Origin: Modestobacter sp. VKM Ac-2984
GTDB lineage: Bacteria > Actinomycetota > Actinomycetes > Mycobacteriales > Geodermatophilaceae
Length of the DNA stretch: 64,000 nt
Direction: 5' to 3'
NCBI RefSeq assembly: GCF_026967985.1
Contig: NZ_JAPVBJ010000002.1
Span: forward strand, 62,001-126,000
Part shown: piece by piece, positions 1 through 7,800 of the stretch
Layout of the letters: every line of letters begins with the position of its first letter
Numbering within the stretch: position 1 is the stretch's first letter
Program-made: the position numbers and the translations under genes
Notes under the pieces: model-generated
The model's input: the letters and a program-made list of their open reading frames with translations, nothing else
What the model was told of the DNA's origin: nothing
Database searches by the model: none

Positions 1-723
1 GTCAGCTACCAGCGCGGCGCCTCGTTCGAGGGCCTGCCGCCGGAGGCGGTGCTGGCGAGCATGCTGCCGGACCAGCTGGTGCTGAACTCGCTGTCCGGGC
101 TGCCGCTGTTCGGCGGGGCGCTCCTGCTGACCCTCGGCGCCCTGCTGGCCGGCAGCGAGTACGGCTGGGGCACCCTGAAGACCCTGCTCGGCCAGGGCCC
201 CCGCCGGCTCCAGGTGCTGGCGGCCCAGCTCCTGGCGCTGCTCGTCGTGCTGGCCGCGACCGTGGTGGTGAGCTTCGCGCTGACCGCGCTGGCCAGCGGG
301 GCGATCGCCGCCGGCGAGTCCGCGGCCGCCGACTGGCCGACGGTCGGCCGGCTCCTCCGGGGGCTCGGCGGCGGACTGCTGATCGCGGCCACCTGGGGGG
401 CCCTGGGCCTGCTGCTCGGGCACGCCCTGCGCAGCACTGCCCTCCCGATCGCCCTCGGGCTGGTCTGGGTGCTGGCCGTGGAGAACCTGATCGTGAACGT
501 CGCCGCACCGCTGCTCGGGGCGTTCGACACCGCCCAGGCCGCGTTGCCCGGGGTCAACGCCGGTTCGCTGGTCGCTGCGCTCGCCGGACCCGGTGCGACC
601 CTCCGCACACCCGGGGTGGCGGCGATCGTCGACGGAGCCCAGGCCGCCGGGGTGCTGGCCGGGTTCCTCGTGCTCTTCACGGCACTCACCGCGCTGCTGC
701 TGACCCGACGCGACGTCGTCTGA
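1..723 (+). CDS. ABC-2 type transporter permease, 3' part only
   Basis: The frame is open from base 1, so the 5' end lies outside the window. About 240 codons are visible and end with TGA at 721-723. The protein is strongly hydrophobic, with Leu/Ala/Val-rich membrane stretches near residues 35-55, 75-100, 120-150 and 215-235. The phrase GSEYGWGTLKTLL after the second hydrophobic stretch is typical of ABC-2 permeases that partner a separate ATPase, which is presumably upstream. Substrate is unknown. The gene converges on the next gene across a strong hairpin. Confidence 0.75.
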   Translation, partial: VSYQRGASFEGLPPEAVLASMLPDQLVLNSLSGLPLFGGALLLTLGALLAGSEYGWGTLKTLLGQGPRRLQVLAAQLLALLVVLAATVVVSFALTALASGAIAAGESAAADWPTVGRLLRGLGGGLLIAATWGALGLLLGHALRSTALPIALGLVWVLAVENLIVNVAAPLLGAFDTAQAALPGVNAGSLVAALAGPGATLRTPGVAAIVDGAQAAGVLAGFLVLFTALTALLLTRRDVV

Positions 724-727
724 GCGC

Positions 728-776
728 GGACCGGCCCTCCGCACCCCGGGTGCGCGGAGGTGCGGAGGGCCGGTCC
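728..776. terminator. Bidirectional intrinsic-type terminator hairpin
   Basis: An 18-base perfect inverted repeat (728-745 with 759-776) encloses a 13-base loop. It sits between the stop of the plus-strand permease and the stop of the minus-strand regulator, so it can serve both converging transcripts. There is no U-tract, as is usual in high-GC actinobacteria. Confidence 0.8.
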
Positions 777-781
777 CGTGT

Positions 782-1597
782 TCAGGCGGCCGGGGCGTGG
801 TCCCGGTTGACCAGGATGGCCAGCTGCGTCCGGGTCCGGACGTCGAGCCGGCGCATCACCGCCGTCAGGTGGCTCTTCACCGTTGCCGAGCTGAGGAACA
901 ACCGCCCGGCGATCTCCTCGTTGCTCAGCCCCTGCGCGACGAGCTCGGCCACCTCACGCTGACGCTCGGTCAGCCGGTCGAGGGCCCGGGTCACCGCGGT
1001 GGGCCGCGGCACCTCCCCGGTCAGGTGGCGCACGAGCTGACTGGTCACGGCGGCGTCGAGGGCGGGCTCCTGGCGGGCGAGCGCGCGCACCGCCTCGACC
1101 AGCCGCTGCGCGGCTGCGCGGCGCGGCAGGAAGCCGCGGACCCCGCACTGCAGGACGTCCATCAGGCTGGTACGGCTGCCGCCGTTCGCCTCGGCGAGCA
1201 CGAGCACACCGATCCCGCGCTGGCACAGCTCGCGGAGCACCGGCAGCGCGGCGCTGCCGACCAGGCTCTGCCGGACGACGACGACCCGGCTCCCCGGGCC
1301 GTCGGCGGCAGCCAGCACCTCCGCCAGGTCAGCGGTCTCGGCGACGACCGCGATGTCGGGCTGCGCCTCGAAGACCGTGCGGAGCCCGAGGCGGAAGACC
1401 TCCTGGTCCTCGCAGAGCAGCACCCGCACCAGGGGCCGGGGCGGACGCTGCGCACACGGCCGGAGGTCGGACCGGGGCGGGGCAGGAGCCGGCCCGACCA
1501 CCACGTCGTGCAGCAGGTCCCGGGCACGCGGCGGATCGGCCGGAAGAAGGCGGGCGCCGGCGCGCCGCGGATCGATCACTGGGTCGGCAAGGCTCAT
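782..1597 (-). CDS. NarL/LuxR-type response regulator without phospho-acceptor Asp
   Basis: 271 aa. The ATG at 1597 is chosen because AGGGGGAG lies just upstream; an in-frame GTG at 1723 is possible but has no such site. After an N-terminal extension of about 55 residues comes a receiver-like domain with the acidic pair E63-D64. The position where NarL proteins have the phosphorylated Asp reads VVVVRQS, with Arg at about 109. The C-terminus is a LuxR helix-turn-helix (LTERQREVAELVAQGLSNEEIA). It is therefore probably an atypical, phosphorylation-independent regulator. It is the first of two such genes, both pointing away from the polyketide operon, so cluster control is the obvious hypothesis. 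No histidine kinase lies nearby. Confidence 0.8.
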   Translation of the reverse strand: MSLADPVIDPRRAGARLLPADPPRARDLLHDVVVGPAPAPPRSDLRPCAQRPPRPLVRVLLCEDQEVFRLGLRTVFEAQPDIAVVAETADLAEVLAAADGPGSRVVVVRQSLVGSAALPVLRELCQRGIGVLVLAEANGGSRTSLMDVLQCGVRGFLPRRAAAQRLVEAVRALARQEPALDAAVTSQLVRHLTGEVPRPTAVTRALDRLTERQREVAELVAQGLSNEEIAGRLFLSSATVKSHLTAVMRRLDVRTRTQLAILVNRDHAPAA

Positions 1598-1732
1598 GCG
1601 GACTCCCCCTGTTGCTGCCGCGACGAGCGCCCCTGACCTCCCCGACGGTTCGGCGGGAGCTGCGGTGACAGAACGGTAACGGACAATCGAGTGTGGGTGT
1701 CGGTTCTCGTCCACGGAACTCACAGCCTGCGC

Positions 1733-2443
1733 TCAGGCCTGCAGGTCGCCGGCGGTGCGGTGGAAGTGGATCGCCAGCTGGGTGCGGTCCCGCAGCCCCA
1801 GCCGGCGCAGCGCCACCGTGATGTGCCCCTTGACGGTCGCCCGGCTGACCTCGAGCCGCTCGGCGATCTCCGCGTTCGTCAGGCCCTCGGCGACCAGCCG
1901 GGACACGGCCAGCTGCCGGGCGGTCAGCGCCCCGGTGGACGACGCCCGCGAGCCGTCGGCGTGCCGCGGGGCGTCGTCGAGCCGGTGCAGCAGCTCACCG
2001 GTGGCGGCCGCGTCGAGCACCACCTCGCCCTGGGCCACCGCCCGCACCCCGTCGACCAGGCGCTGCGGGCTGACCGTGGTGTGCACGTAGCCGCACGCAC
2101 CGGCCTGGAGCGCGTCGACCAGCTCGCCGCCTGCCCCGGGCTCACCCAGCAGGATCACCCGCACCCCCAGCTCGCTCAACGAGCGCACGAGCTCCGCCAC
2201 GACCGGCCCCCAGGCGCCCAGGCCGAGCACGGTGACGTCGGGCCGGAGCCGGGCGGCGAGGAGGAGCGCCTCGGCCGCCGAACCCGCGTCGGCGACCACG
2301 CGCAGGTCCGTCGCCCGGAGCAGCACCGCGCGCAGCCCCTGCCGCAGCACCTCGTGGTCGTCGCAGATCAGCACCCGGAAGGGGACGCCGTCGCTCCCGG
2401 ACAGCACCTCCGGGGCCGTGCCTGCGTACGGGTCGCCGGTCAT
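1733..2443 (-). CDS. Second atypical NarL/LuxR-type regulator
   Basis: 236 aa from ATG at 2443, with GGAG nine bases upstream; a GTG at 2533 would add 30 residues. The receiver begins FRVLICDDH (D28-D29). The P-D-x4-D motif reads PDVTVLGLG, so Gly74 replaces the phospho-acceptor Asp. The LuxR helix-turn-helix is near the C-terminus (LTARQLAVSRLVAEGLTNAEIAERL). It resembles the preceding regulator throughout, suggesting an old tandem duplication in which both copies lost the phosphorylation site. Its start is 378 bases from the polyketide operon, on the opposite strand, so the shared intergenic region may hold its targets. Confidence 0.8.
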   Translation of the reverse strand: MTGDPYAGTAPEVLSGSDGVPFRVLICDDHEVLRQGLRAVLLRATDLRVVADAGSAAEALLLAARLRPDVTVLGLGAWGPVVAELVRSLSELGVRVILLGEPGAGGELVDALQAGACGYVHTTVSPQRLVDGVRAVAQGEVVLDAAATGELLHRLDDAPRHADGSRASSTGALTARQLAVSRLVAEGLTNAEIAERLEVSRATVKGHITVALRRLGLRDRTQLAIHFHRTAGDLQA

Positions 2444-2821
2444 CCCTGTCAACTCCGCTCGTGACGGGCGCGGGGCGATCGCCTGGACACCACCGGTCTC
2501 GGAAGTTAGGGGATGACGCACGGTGAACGCCACCGCGTTGGGCGCGTTCAGCCCGAATGCGGCGCCGGTTCATACCCGGGTCGTGGTCCCTGCGCTCCAA
2601 GGTGCGCTCCGTGACCACTCCGGGTGGTGGAGGTGACCGACGGCGGGCGGGCCACCCCGCGCGTCCGGCGGGCACCGCCGCCCCCCCCTCCGGAGGACGC
2701 GCCCACCCCTCCCCCGCCCCTGGGTGCGCCCCCGGAACCGCCCGTCCGGCCGATGCCCGAGCACCCCCCGCCGCCCTAGCGTTCGCCTCGTTCGTCCGGT
2801 CCCGACGCCGTAGGAGCAGCC
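2444..2821. promoter_or_regulatory. Divergent intergenic region upstream of the polyketide operon
   Basis: 378 bases with no convincing gene. They separate the minus-strand regulator from the plus-strand polyketide operon and must hold the promoters of both. The part nearest the operon is extremely C-rich (about 2680-2775). I see no confident -35/-10 pair and no obvious operator palindrome. AGGAG just before 2822 is the ribosome-binding site of the first operon gene. Confidence 0.45.
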
Positions 2822-3148
2822 GTGCACGAGACGATGATCATCGCGAAGATGGACCCGGCCGACGCCGACGACGTGGCCGCCGTCTTCGGGCGCTACGACG
2901 CGACGTCGATGCCGCACGAGATCGGGGTGCGACACCGGTCGCTCTTCCAGTTCCACGGGCTCTACGTGCACCTGATCGGCTTCGACCGCCCCCCGGCCGA
3001 GTCCATGCAGGTCGCCCAGTCGCTGCCGGCCTTCCGTGCCGTGAGCGAGGACCTCAAGCCCTACATCGAGGCCTACAGCCCCACTTGGCGCTCACCGCAG
3101 GACGCGATGGCCCGCCGCTTCTACCACTGGACGTCCTCGCCCGAGTGA
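2822..3148 (+). CDS. TcmI-family polyketide cyclase (WhiE ORFVII-like)
   Basis: 108 aa, GTG start with AGGAG upstream. The size and the phrases DADDVAAVF, PHEIGVRHRSLFQFHGLYVHLI and SEDLKPYIEAYSPTWRSPQDAMARRFYHW are those of the small ferredoxin-like TcmI/SchA-CurD cyclases of aromatic polyketide and spore-pigment clusters. The family closes later rings of a poly-beta-ketone intermediate. It is the first gene of the operon, with a 32-base gap before the next gene. The family is confident; the exact ring closed cannot be told from sequence. Confidence 0.88.
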   Translation: MHETMIIAKMDPADADDVAAVFGRYDATSMPHEIGVRHRSLFQFHGLYVHLIGFDRPPAESMQVAQSLPAFRAVSEDLKPYIEAYSPTWRSPQDAMARRFYHWTSSPE

Positions 3149-3180
3149 GGCGAGCGGCAGCACACGGTTGAGAGGCCGAC

Positions 3181-4911
3181 ATGACACGTTCCTCGATGAC
3201 CACGCCCGGGGTGCCCGCACCCCGGGTAGCGGCGGACTGGACCTCCTGCCCCGCCTGCGGGTGGCTGCTGTACCGGAAGCGACTCGAGCGCGATCTGCAC
3301 GTCTGCCCGGAGTGTGACGCGCACCTCCGGCTCGGCGCCCGGGCCCGCATCGACCAGCTCGTCGACCCCGGCAGCTTCACCGAGACGGTCTTCCCGCAGC
3401 GCGACGGGGACCCGCTCGCCTTCACCGACCTGCGCCCCTACCCCGACCGGCTGCGCGACGCCGCGCACCGCTCCGGGGAGTCCGAGGCGGTCGTGGTGGG
3501 GGTGGCCACGATCGGCGGCACCCCCGTGACCCTGGCCGTCATGGACTTCGGCTTCCTCGGCGGCAGCATGGGCGTGGAGGTCGGGCGCCGGGTGAGCGGC
3601 GCCGCCGCGCTGGCGCTCGAGCGCGGGCTGCCGCTGCTGGCCGTGTGCGCCAGCGGTGGGGCCCGGATGCAGGAGGGCGTCTTCTCCCTCTTCCAGATGG
3701 CCCGGGTCAGCGAGGCCTTCGGCCGGCTCCACGAGGCGGGGTCGTTCTCCGTCTGCGTGCTCACCGACCCCACCTACGGGGGCGTGTCCGCGTCGTTCGC
3801 CACCCTCGCCTCGGTCCTCGTCGGTGAGCGTGGTGCGCACGTGGGCTTCGCCGGCCCGCGGGTCGTGCAGGAGACGATCCGGGCCGAGCTCCCCGACGAC
3901 TTCCAGACCGCGGAGTTCCTGCTGGCCCACGGGCTGGTCGACCGGGTGGAGAGCCGGGCCGAGCTGCGCCCGCTGCTGGCCCGGCTGCTGGCCCTGCACG
4001 CGCCGGACAGGCCACGGGGAGCAGCCGAGGACGAGCCGGACGCCCCCTCCGCAGACGACACACCGCCGCTGGACAGCGACCCGTGGGAGGTCGTCCAGCG
4101 GGCCAGGGTCGTCGAGCGGCCGACCACCCTGGACTACCTGCACACCGCCTTCGACGACTTCGTCGAGCTGCACGGCGACCGCGCCTTCGGCGACGACCCG
4201 GCCCTGGTCGGCGGGGTGGCCTCGATCGGCGGACACTCCGTCGTCGTCCTCGGGCACGAGAAGGGGCACTCGGTCCGCGAACGGGTGGCCCACCAGTTCG
4301 GGATGCCCCACCCGGAGGGCTACCGCAAGGCGATGCGGCTGCTCGGGCACGCGGAGACGCACTCGATGCCGGTCGTCACGCTGGTCGACACCCCGGGCGC
4401 CCACCCGGGACCCGAGGCGGAGGAGCACGGCCAGTCCCACGCGATCGCCGAGATCATCATGCGCAGCAGCCGGCTGCGGGTGCCGGTGGTCTCGGTGGTG
4501 ACCGGGGAGGGCGGCAGCGGCGGCGCACTGGCGCTGTGCACCTCCGACCGGCTGCTGGTGCTGGAGAACGCCTACCTGTCGGTGATCAGCCCCGAGGGCT
4601 GCGCCGCCATCCTGTGGCGGACGGCCACCGCCGCACCGACCGCCGCCCGGGCCATGCGGCTGGGCGCGGCCCACCTGTACCGGTCCGGCATCGCCACCGC
4701 CGTGGTCCCCGAGCCCCCGGGCGGGGCCCACACCGACCCCGCCGCGGCGGCGCGGCTGCTCCGCGCCGCGATCCGCCGGGAGCTGGACGAGCTCGCCGGC
4801 CAGGACGTCGAGACCCTGCTCGCGGCCCGGTCGCGGCGGTTCTCCCAGATCGACGTCGACGACGGCCGGCCGGTGCGGGCCCTGCAGCCCGTCCTGCCGG
4901 TGGAGCAGTGA
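3181..4911 (+). CDS. accDA: Acetyl-CoA carboxylase carboxyltransferase, AccD-AccA fused in one chain
   Basis: 576 aa, ATG start. The N-terminal half is the beta subunit, with a four-Cys zinc ribbon (C23-C26 and C42-C45), CASGGARMQEGVFSL and GGVSASFA. After a linker at about 280-300, the alpha-subunit half starts with LDYLHTAFDDFVELHGDRAF and carries TLVDTPGAHPG and TGEGGSGGALAL. In E. coli these halves are separate proteins. The product transfers CO2 from carboxybiotin to acetyl-CoA, giving malonyl-CoA. The next two genes supply BCCP and biotin carboxylase, so the operon encodes a complete ACC, presumably to feed the polyketide synthase. It overlaps the BCCP gene by four bases. Confidence 0.92.
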   Translation: MTRSSMTTPGVPAPRVAADWTSCPACGWLLYRKRLERDLHVCPECDAHLRLGARARIDQLVDPGSFTETVFPQRDGDPLAFTDLRPYPDRLRDAAHRSGESEAVVVGVATIGGTPVTLAVMDFGFLGGSMGVEVGRRVSGAAALALERGLPLLAVCASGGARMQEGVFSLFQMARVSEAFGRLHEAGSFSVCVLTDPTYGGVSASFATLASVLVGERGAHVGFAGPRVVQETIRAELPDDFQTAEFLLAHGLVDRVESRAELRPLLARLLALHAPDRPRGAAEDEPDAPSADDTPPLDSDPWEVVQRARVVERPTTLDYLHTAFDDFVELHGDRAFGDDPALVGGVASIGGHSVVVLGHEKGHSVRERVAHQFGMPHPEGYRKAMRLLGHAETHSMPVVTLVDTPGAHPGPEAEEHGQSHAIAEIIMRSSRLRVPVVSVVTGEGGSGGALALCTSDRLLVLENAYLSVISPEGCAAILWRTATAAPTAARAMRLGAAHLYRSGIATAVVPEPPGGAHTDPAAAARLLRAAIRRELDELAGQDVETLLAARSRRFSQIDVDDGRPVRALQPVLPVEQ

Positions 4912-5438
4912 CCGTGCGCCCCGGGGAGCTCGCCCAGCGAGCCGAGGTGCCCGGCCCCCCGGCCGGGGAGGACGACGCGGTCCGCTCGCTGCGCGAGGAC
5001 GTGCTGCACCTGGCCCGGACCCTGCCCGCGGGGCTGCGCCGGCTCACCGTGCGCAGCGGGGACAGCTCGATCGAGGTCGAGTGGGCCGCCGAGGACCACG
5101 CGGCGGTCGACACGCCCGGCGTCCCCGGGCAGCGCAGTCTCATCCTCGCGACCGACCCCGCCGCCGAACCGGAGGTGCCGGCGGACCTCACCGCCGTCCA
5201 CGCGCCCCTGGTCGGCACGTTCTACGCGGCGCCCGCACCGGACGCCGGGCCGTTCGTGCAGGTCGGGGACGAGGTCGAGGCCGGTCAGACGCTCGGGATC
5301 GTCGAGGCGATGAAGCTGATGAACCCGATCGTGGCCGACGAACCGGGCGTGGTCGCCCAGGTCGTCGTCGGGGACGCCGAGTCGGTCGAGTACGGGCAGG
5401 TGCTGATGTACCTGCGCTGCGACGGGGCCCCCCGGTGA
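4908..5438 (+). CDS. accB: Biotin carboxyl carrier protein of acetyl-CoA carboxylase
   Basis: 176 aa. The GTG at 4908 overlaps the upstream stop as GTGA, with GGAG a few bases before it, indicating translational coupling. The C-terminal biotinyl domain (about residues 100-176) carries the biotin-Lys motif VEAMKLMNPI, and HAPLVGTFYAAPAPDAGPFV is the usual entry to that domain. The N-terminal half is a variable linker. It carries biotin between the carboxylase encoded downstream and the carboxyltransferase encoded upstream. Confidence 0.92.
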   Translation: MTVRPGELAQRAEVPGPPAGEDDAVRSLREDVLHLARTLPAGLRRLTVRSGDSSIEVEWAAEDHAAVDTPGVPGQRSLILATDPAAEPEVPADLTAVHAPLVGTFYAAPAPDAGPFVQVGDEVEAGQTLGIVEAMKLMNPIVADEPGVVAQVVVGDAESVEYGQVLMYLRCDGAPR

Positions 5439-6985
5439 TCAGCCGGCTGCTCATCGCCAACCGCGGTGAGATCGCCGTCCGGATCGCCCGCGCCTGCCGG
5501 GAGCTCGGCATCGAGGTGGTCGCCGCCTGCTCCACCCCCGACCGGGGTTCCGCGGTCGCGGAGATGGCCGACGAGTCCGTCCACATCGGTCCCGCCGCGC
5601 CACGGCACAGCTACCTGCACGTGCCCAACCTGATCGAGGCGGCGCTGCGCACCGGCGCGGACGCCGTGCACCCCGGGTACGGCTTCCTCTCCGAGGACCC
5701 CGACTTCGCCGAGATCTGCCAGAAGGAGGGGCTCACCTTCGTCGGCCCGCCGCCGGAGGTCATGCAGCAGATGGGCAACAAGGCCACGGCCCGGCGGCTG
5801 ATGACCGACGCCGGCCTGCCGCTGCTGCCCGGGGTCGTCGAGCCCGTCCGGACGGCGGACGAGGGCCGCGCCATCGCCGACGCGATCGGCTACCCGGTGA
5901 TCATCAAGGCCGTCGCCGGCGGAGGTGGCCGCGGGATGACCGTGGTGACCGACCCGGCGGACTTCGCCGAGGCCTTCGCCAGCACCCGGGCGATCGCCCG
6001 GGCGGTCTTCCGCGACGCCACCGTCTACGTGGAGCGCTACCTGACCCGCGCCCGGCACGTGGAGGTCCAGGTCCTCTGCGACGCGCACGGCTCGGGCGTC
6101 TCGCTCGGCGAGCGGGACTGCTCCCTCCAGCGGCGGCACCAGAAGCTGCTGGAGGAGGGCCCGGCCGGTCACCTCTCCCCCGAACAGCGGGAGGAGCTGG
6201 GGGCGCTGGCCGTGCAGGGCGCGCTCTCGGTCGGCTTCACCGGGGCCGGCACCGTCGAGTTCCTCGTCGACGCGGCGGGCGCGTACTTCATGGAGATGAA
6301 CGCGCGGATCCAGGTCGAGCACCCGGTCACCGAGATGCTCACCGGCGTCGACCTGGTCCGCGAGCAGCTGCTGGTCGCCGGCGGGCGGCGGCTCCAGCTG
6401 CGGCAGGAGGACGTCGTCCCGCGCGGGGCCGCGATCGAGTGCCGGATCAACGCCGAGGACCCCACCCGCGGCTTCGCCCCGGCACCCGGGCACCTGGACG
6501 TCCTGCGCCCGCCGGGCGGCCCGTGGACGCGGTTCGACACCGGCTACCGGCAGGGCGACGACGTCAGCCCGCACTACGACTCGCTGCTGGGCAAGCTCAT
6601 CGTCTGGGCACCCGACCGCGACCAGGCGATCCGGCGGATGGACCGCGCGCTGGCCGAGCTGCGGGTCGAGGGCCCCGGCCTGCGCACCACCGTCGACCTG
6701 CACCGGGCCCTGCTGCGCCATCCCGACGTGTGCGCCGACCGCCACGACATCGAGTTCCTCGACCGCGCGCTGCCCGACCTGCTCGTGCAGGCCGCGACCC
6801 TCGGCGAGCGCTCGATCACCGGGCTCCCGGTCCCGCACGGCCCCCTCCAACTCGTCCCGGCCCCCGAGCAGCACCGGCCGGAGGCTCCCGCCCCTGCCCC
6901 GTCCCAGGAAGGAACACCGCCATGTCCGCCGCACCCATGTCCGACGCACCCATGTCCCACGCCCCGTTCACCCTCGACGACCTGA
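5435..6985 (+). CDS. accC: Biotin carboxylase subunit of acetyl-CoA carboxylase
   Basis: 516 aa from a GTG that overlaps the BCCP stop as GTGA. The N-terminus LLIANRGEIAVRIARACRELG, the ATP-grasp glycine loop AVAGGGGRGM, MEMNARIQVEHPVTEM and the C-terminal lid are diagnostic. It carboxylates biotin on BCCP using ATP and bicarbonate. Family members usually run about 450 residues. Here a Pro-rich tail of roughly 60 residues follows, and its last 21 codons overlap the ACP gene in another frame. The tail is probably dispensable. Confidence 0.92.
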   Translation: MISRLLIANRGEIAVRIARACRELGIEVVAACSTPDRGSAVAEMADESVHIGPAAPRHSYLHVPNLIEAALRTGADAVHPGYGFLSEDPDFAEICQKEGLTFVGPPPEVMQQMGNKATARRLMTDAGLPLLPGVVEPVRTADEGRAIADAIGYPVIIKAVAGGGGRGMTVVTDPADFAEAFASTRAIARAVFRDATVYVERYLTRARHVEVQVLCDAHGSGVSLGERDCSLQRRHQKLLEEGPAGHLSPEQREELGALAVQGALSVGFTGAGTVEFLVDAAGAYFMEMNARIQVEHPVTEMLTGVDLVREQLLVAGGRRLQLRQEDVVPRGAAIECRINAEDPTRGFAPAPGHLDVLRPPGGPWTRFDTGYRQGDDVSPHYDSLLGKLIVWAPDRDQAIRRMDRALAELRVEGPGLRTTVDLHRALLRHPDVCADRHDIEFLDRALPDLLVQAATLGERSITGLPVPHGPLQLVPAPEQHRPEAPAPAPSQEGTPPCPPHPCPTHPCPTPRSPSTT

Positions 6986-7206
6986 TGGACCTGCTGTCGG
7001 AGAAGGCCGGTCTCCCGCCGGAGTCGCGCACCACCGACCCCGACGCGCACTTCTCCGACATCGGGCTGGACTCGCTGGCCTTCCTCTCCATGCAGACGGA
7101 GCTGCACGACCGCTTCGGCACCGAGATGCCCGACGACGACGCGGAGCGCTACACGCTCGGCGACATCGTCGAGAAGGTCTGCGCTGCCCAGTCCCAGCCG
7201 GCCTGA
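6922..7206 (+). CDS. Acyl carrier protein of the type II polyketide synthase
   Basis: 94 aa from the ATG at 6922, which has AGGAAGGAA eight bases upstream; ATGs at 6937 and 6952 are alternatives. The phosphopantetheine site is DIGLDSLAFL, with Ser in the usual DSL context. The first 15 residues are a Met-Ser-Ala-Pro repeat. The start lies 64 bases inside the accC reading frame. The protein carries the growing polyketide chain for the KS pair encoded downstream. A hairpin repeat begins at its stop codon. No phosphopantetheinyl transferase gene is present in the window. Confidence 0.92.
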   Translation: MSAAPMSDAPMSHAPFTLDDLMDLLSEKAGLPPESRTTDPDAHFSDIGLDSLAFLSMQTELHDRFGTEMPDDDAERYTLGDIVEKVCAAQSQPA

Positions 7207-7265
7207 AGAAGGACCCCGTCCTCCTCACGCCTCGCGAGCTCGGCGCGAGCCTCTGGACGGGGCCG
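7205..7265. repeat. 61-base dispersed imperfect palindrome, copy A
   Basis: It starts within the TGA stop of the ACP gene. Outer arms CCCCGTCC (7214-7221) and GGACGGGG (7255-7262) pair, as do inner arms CTCGCG (7231-7236) and CGCGAG (7244-7249). Copy B at 30541-30601 has the same length and matches at 53 of 61 positions by my count. Here it lies inside the polyketide operon, between ACP and aromatase, where the RNA hairpin could cause partial termination or set mRNA stability. Confidence 0.75.
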
Positions 7266-7305
7266 AACCACACCGTCACATCCCCTCGACCACCGGAGGA
7301 CCCAG

Positions 7306-7800
7306 ATGAGCGCTCCCGAGAACACCGGTCGGACCGTCGGCCACACCGACAACTCGATCTTCATCGACGCCGACATCGACCACGTGTGGCGGATGACCAA
7401 CGACCTGCCGTCCTGGCCGGACCTGTTCACCGAGTACGCCGAGGTCGAGGTGCTCGCGCACACCGGCTCGACCTTCCGGTTCCGGCTCAAGATGCACCCC
7501 GACGAGAGCGGCCGGGTCTGGAGCTGGGTCTCCGAGCGGACGCTCGACGAGGCCCGGCACGAGGTGGTGGCCCACCGCGTCGAGCCCGGCCCCTTCGAGT
7601 TCATGGACATCCGGTGGAGCTACGCCCCGGAGGGCACCGGCACCCGGATGCGGTGGGTGCAGGACTTCCGGATGCGCCCGGAGGCCCCCATCGACACCGC
7701 GGGCATGACCGAGCGGATCGACGCCAACAGCAAGGTCCAGATGGCTGTCATCCGGGACAAGGTGGAGGCGGCAGCCCGGCATCCGGAGCCTGCTCGGTGA
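7306..7800 (+). CDS. Aromatase/cyclase, SRPBCC (START-like) fold, WhiE ORFVI/TcmN-N type
   Basis: 164 aa, ATG with GGAGG upstream. The pattern NSIFIDADIDHVWRMTNDLPSWPDLFTEYAEVEVL, then the RFRLKMHP strand and WSYAPEGTGTRMRWVQDFRM, is that of single-domain aromatase/cyclases of pigment and tetracenomycin-type clusters. These fold the unreduced poly-beta-ketone and form the first aromatic ring or rings. A single-domain enzyme and the lack of a ketoreductase both suggest a non-reduced backbone. The stop overlaps the next gene as GTGA. Confidence 0.88.
   Translation: MSAPENTGRTVGHTDNSIFIDADIDHVWRMTNDLPSWPDLFTEYAEVEVLAHTGSTFRFRLKMHPDESGRVWSWVSERTLDEARHEVVAHRVEPGPFEFMDIRWSYAPEGTGTRMRWVQDFRMRPEAPIDTAGMTERIDANSKVQMAVIRDKVEAAARHPEPAR

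Noticed and set aside
4083-4907. Long open frame upstream of and in phase with BCCP
   Set aside because: It overlaps the fused AccD-AccA gene in another frame and is Arg/Pro/Gly-rich without motifs; BCCP homology begins only at 4908.
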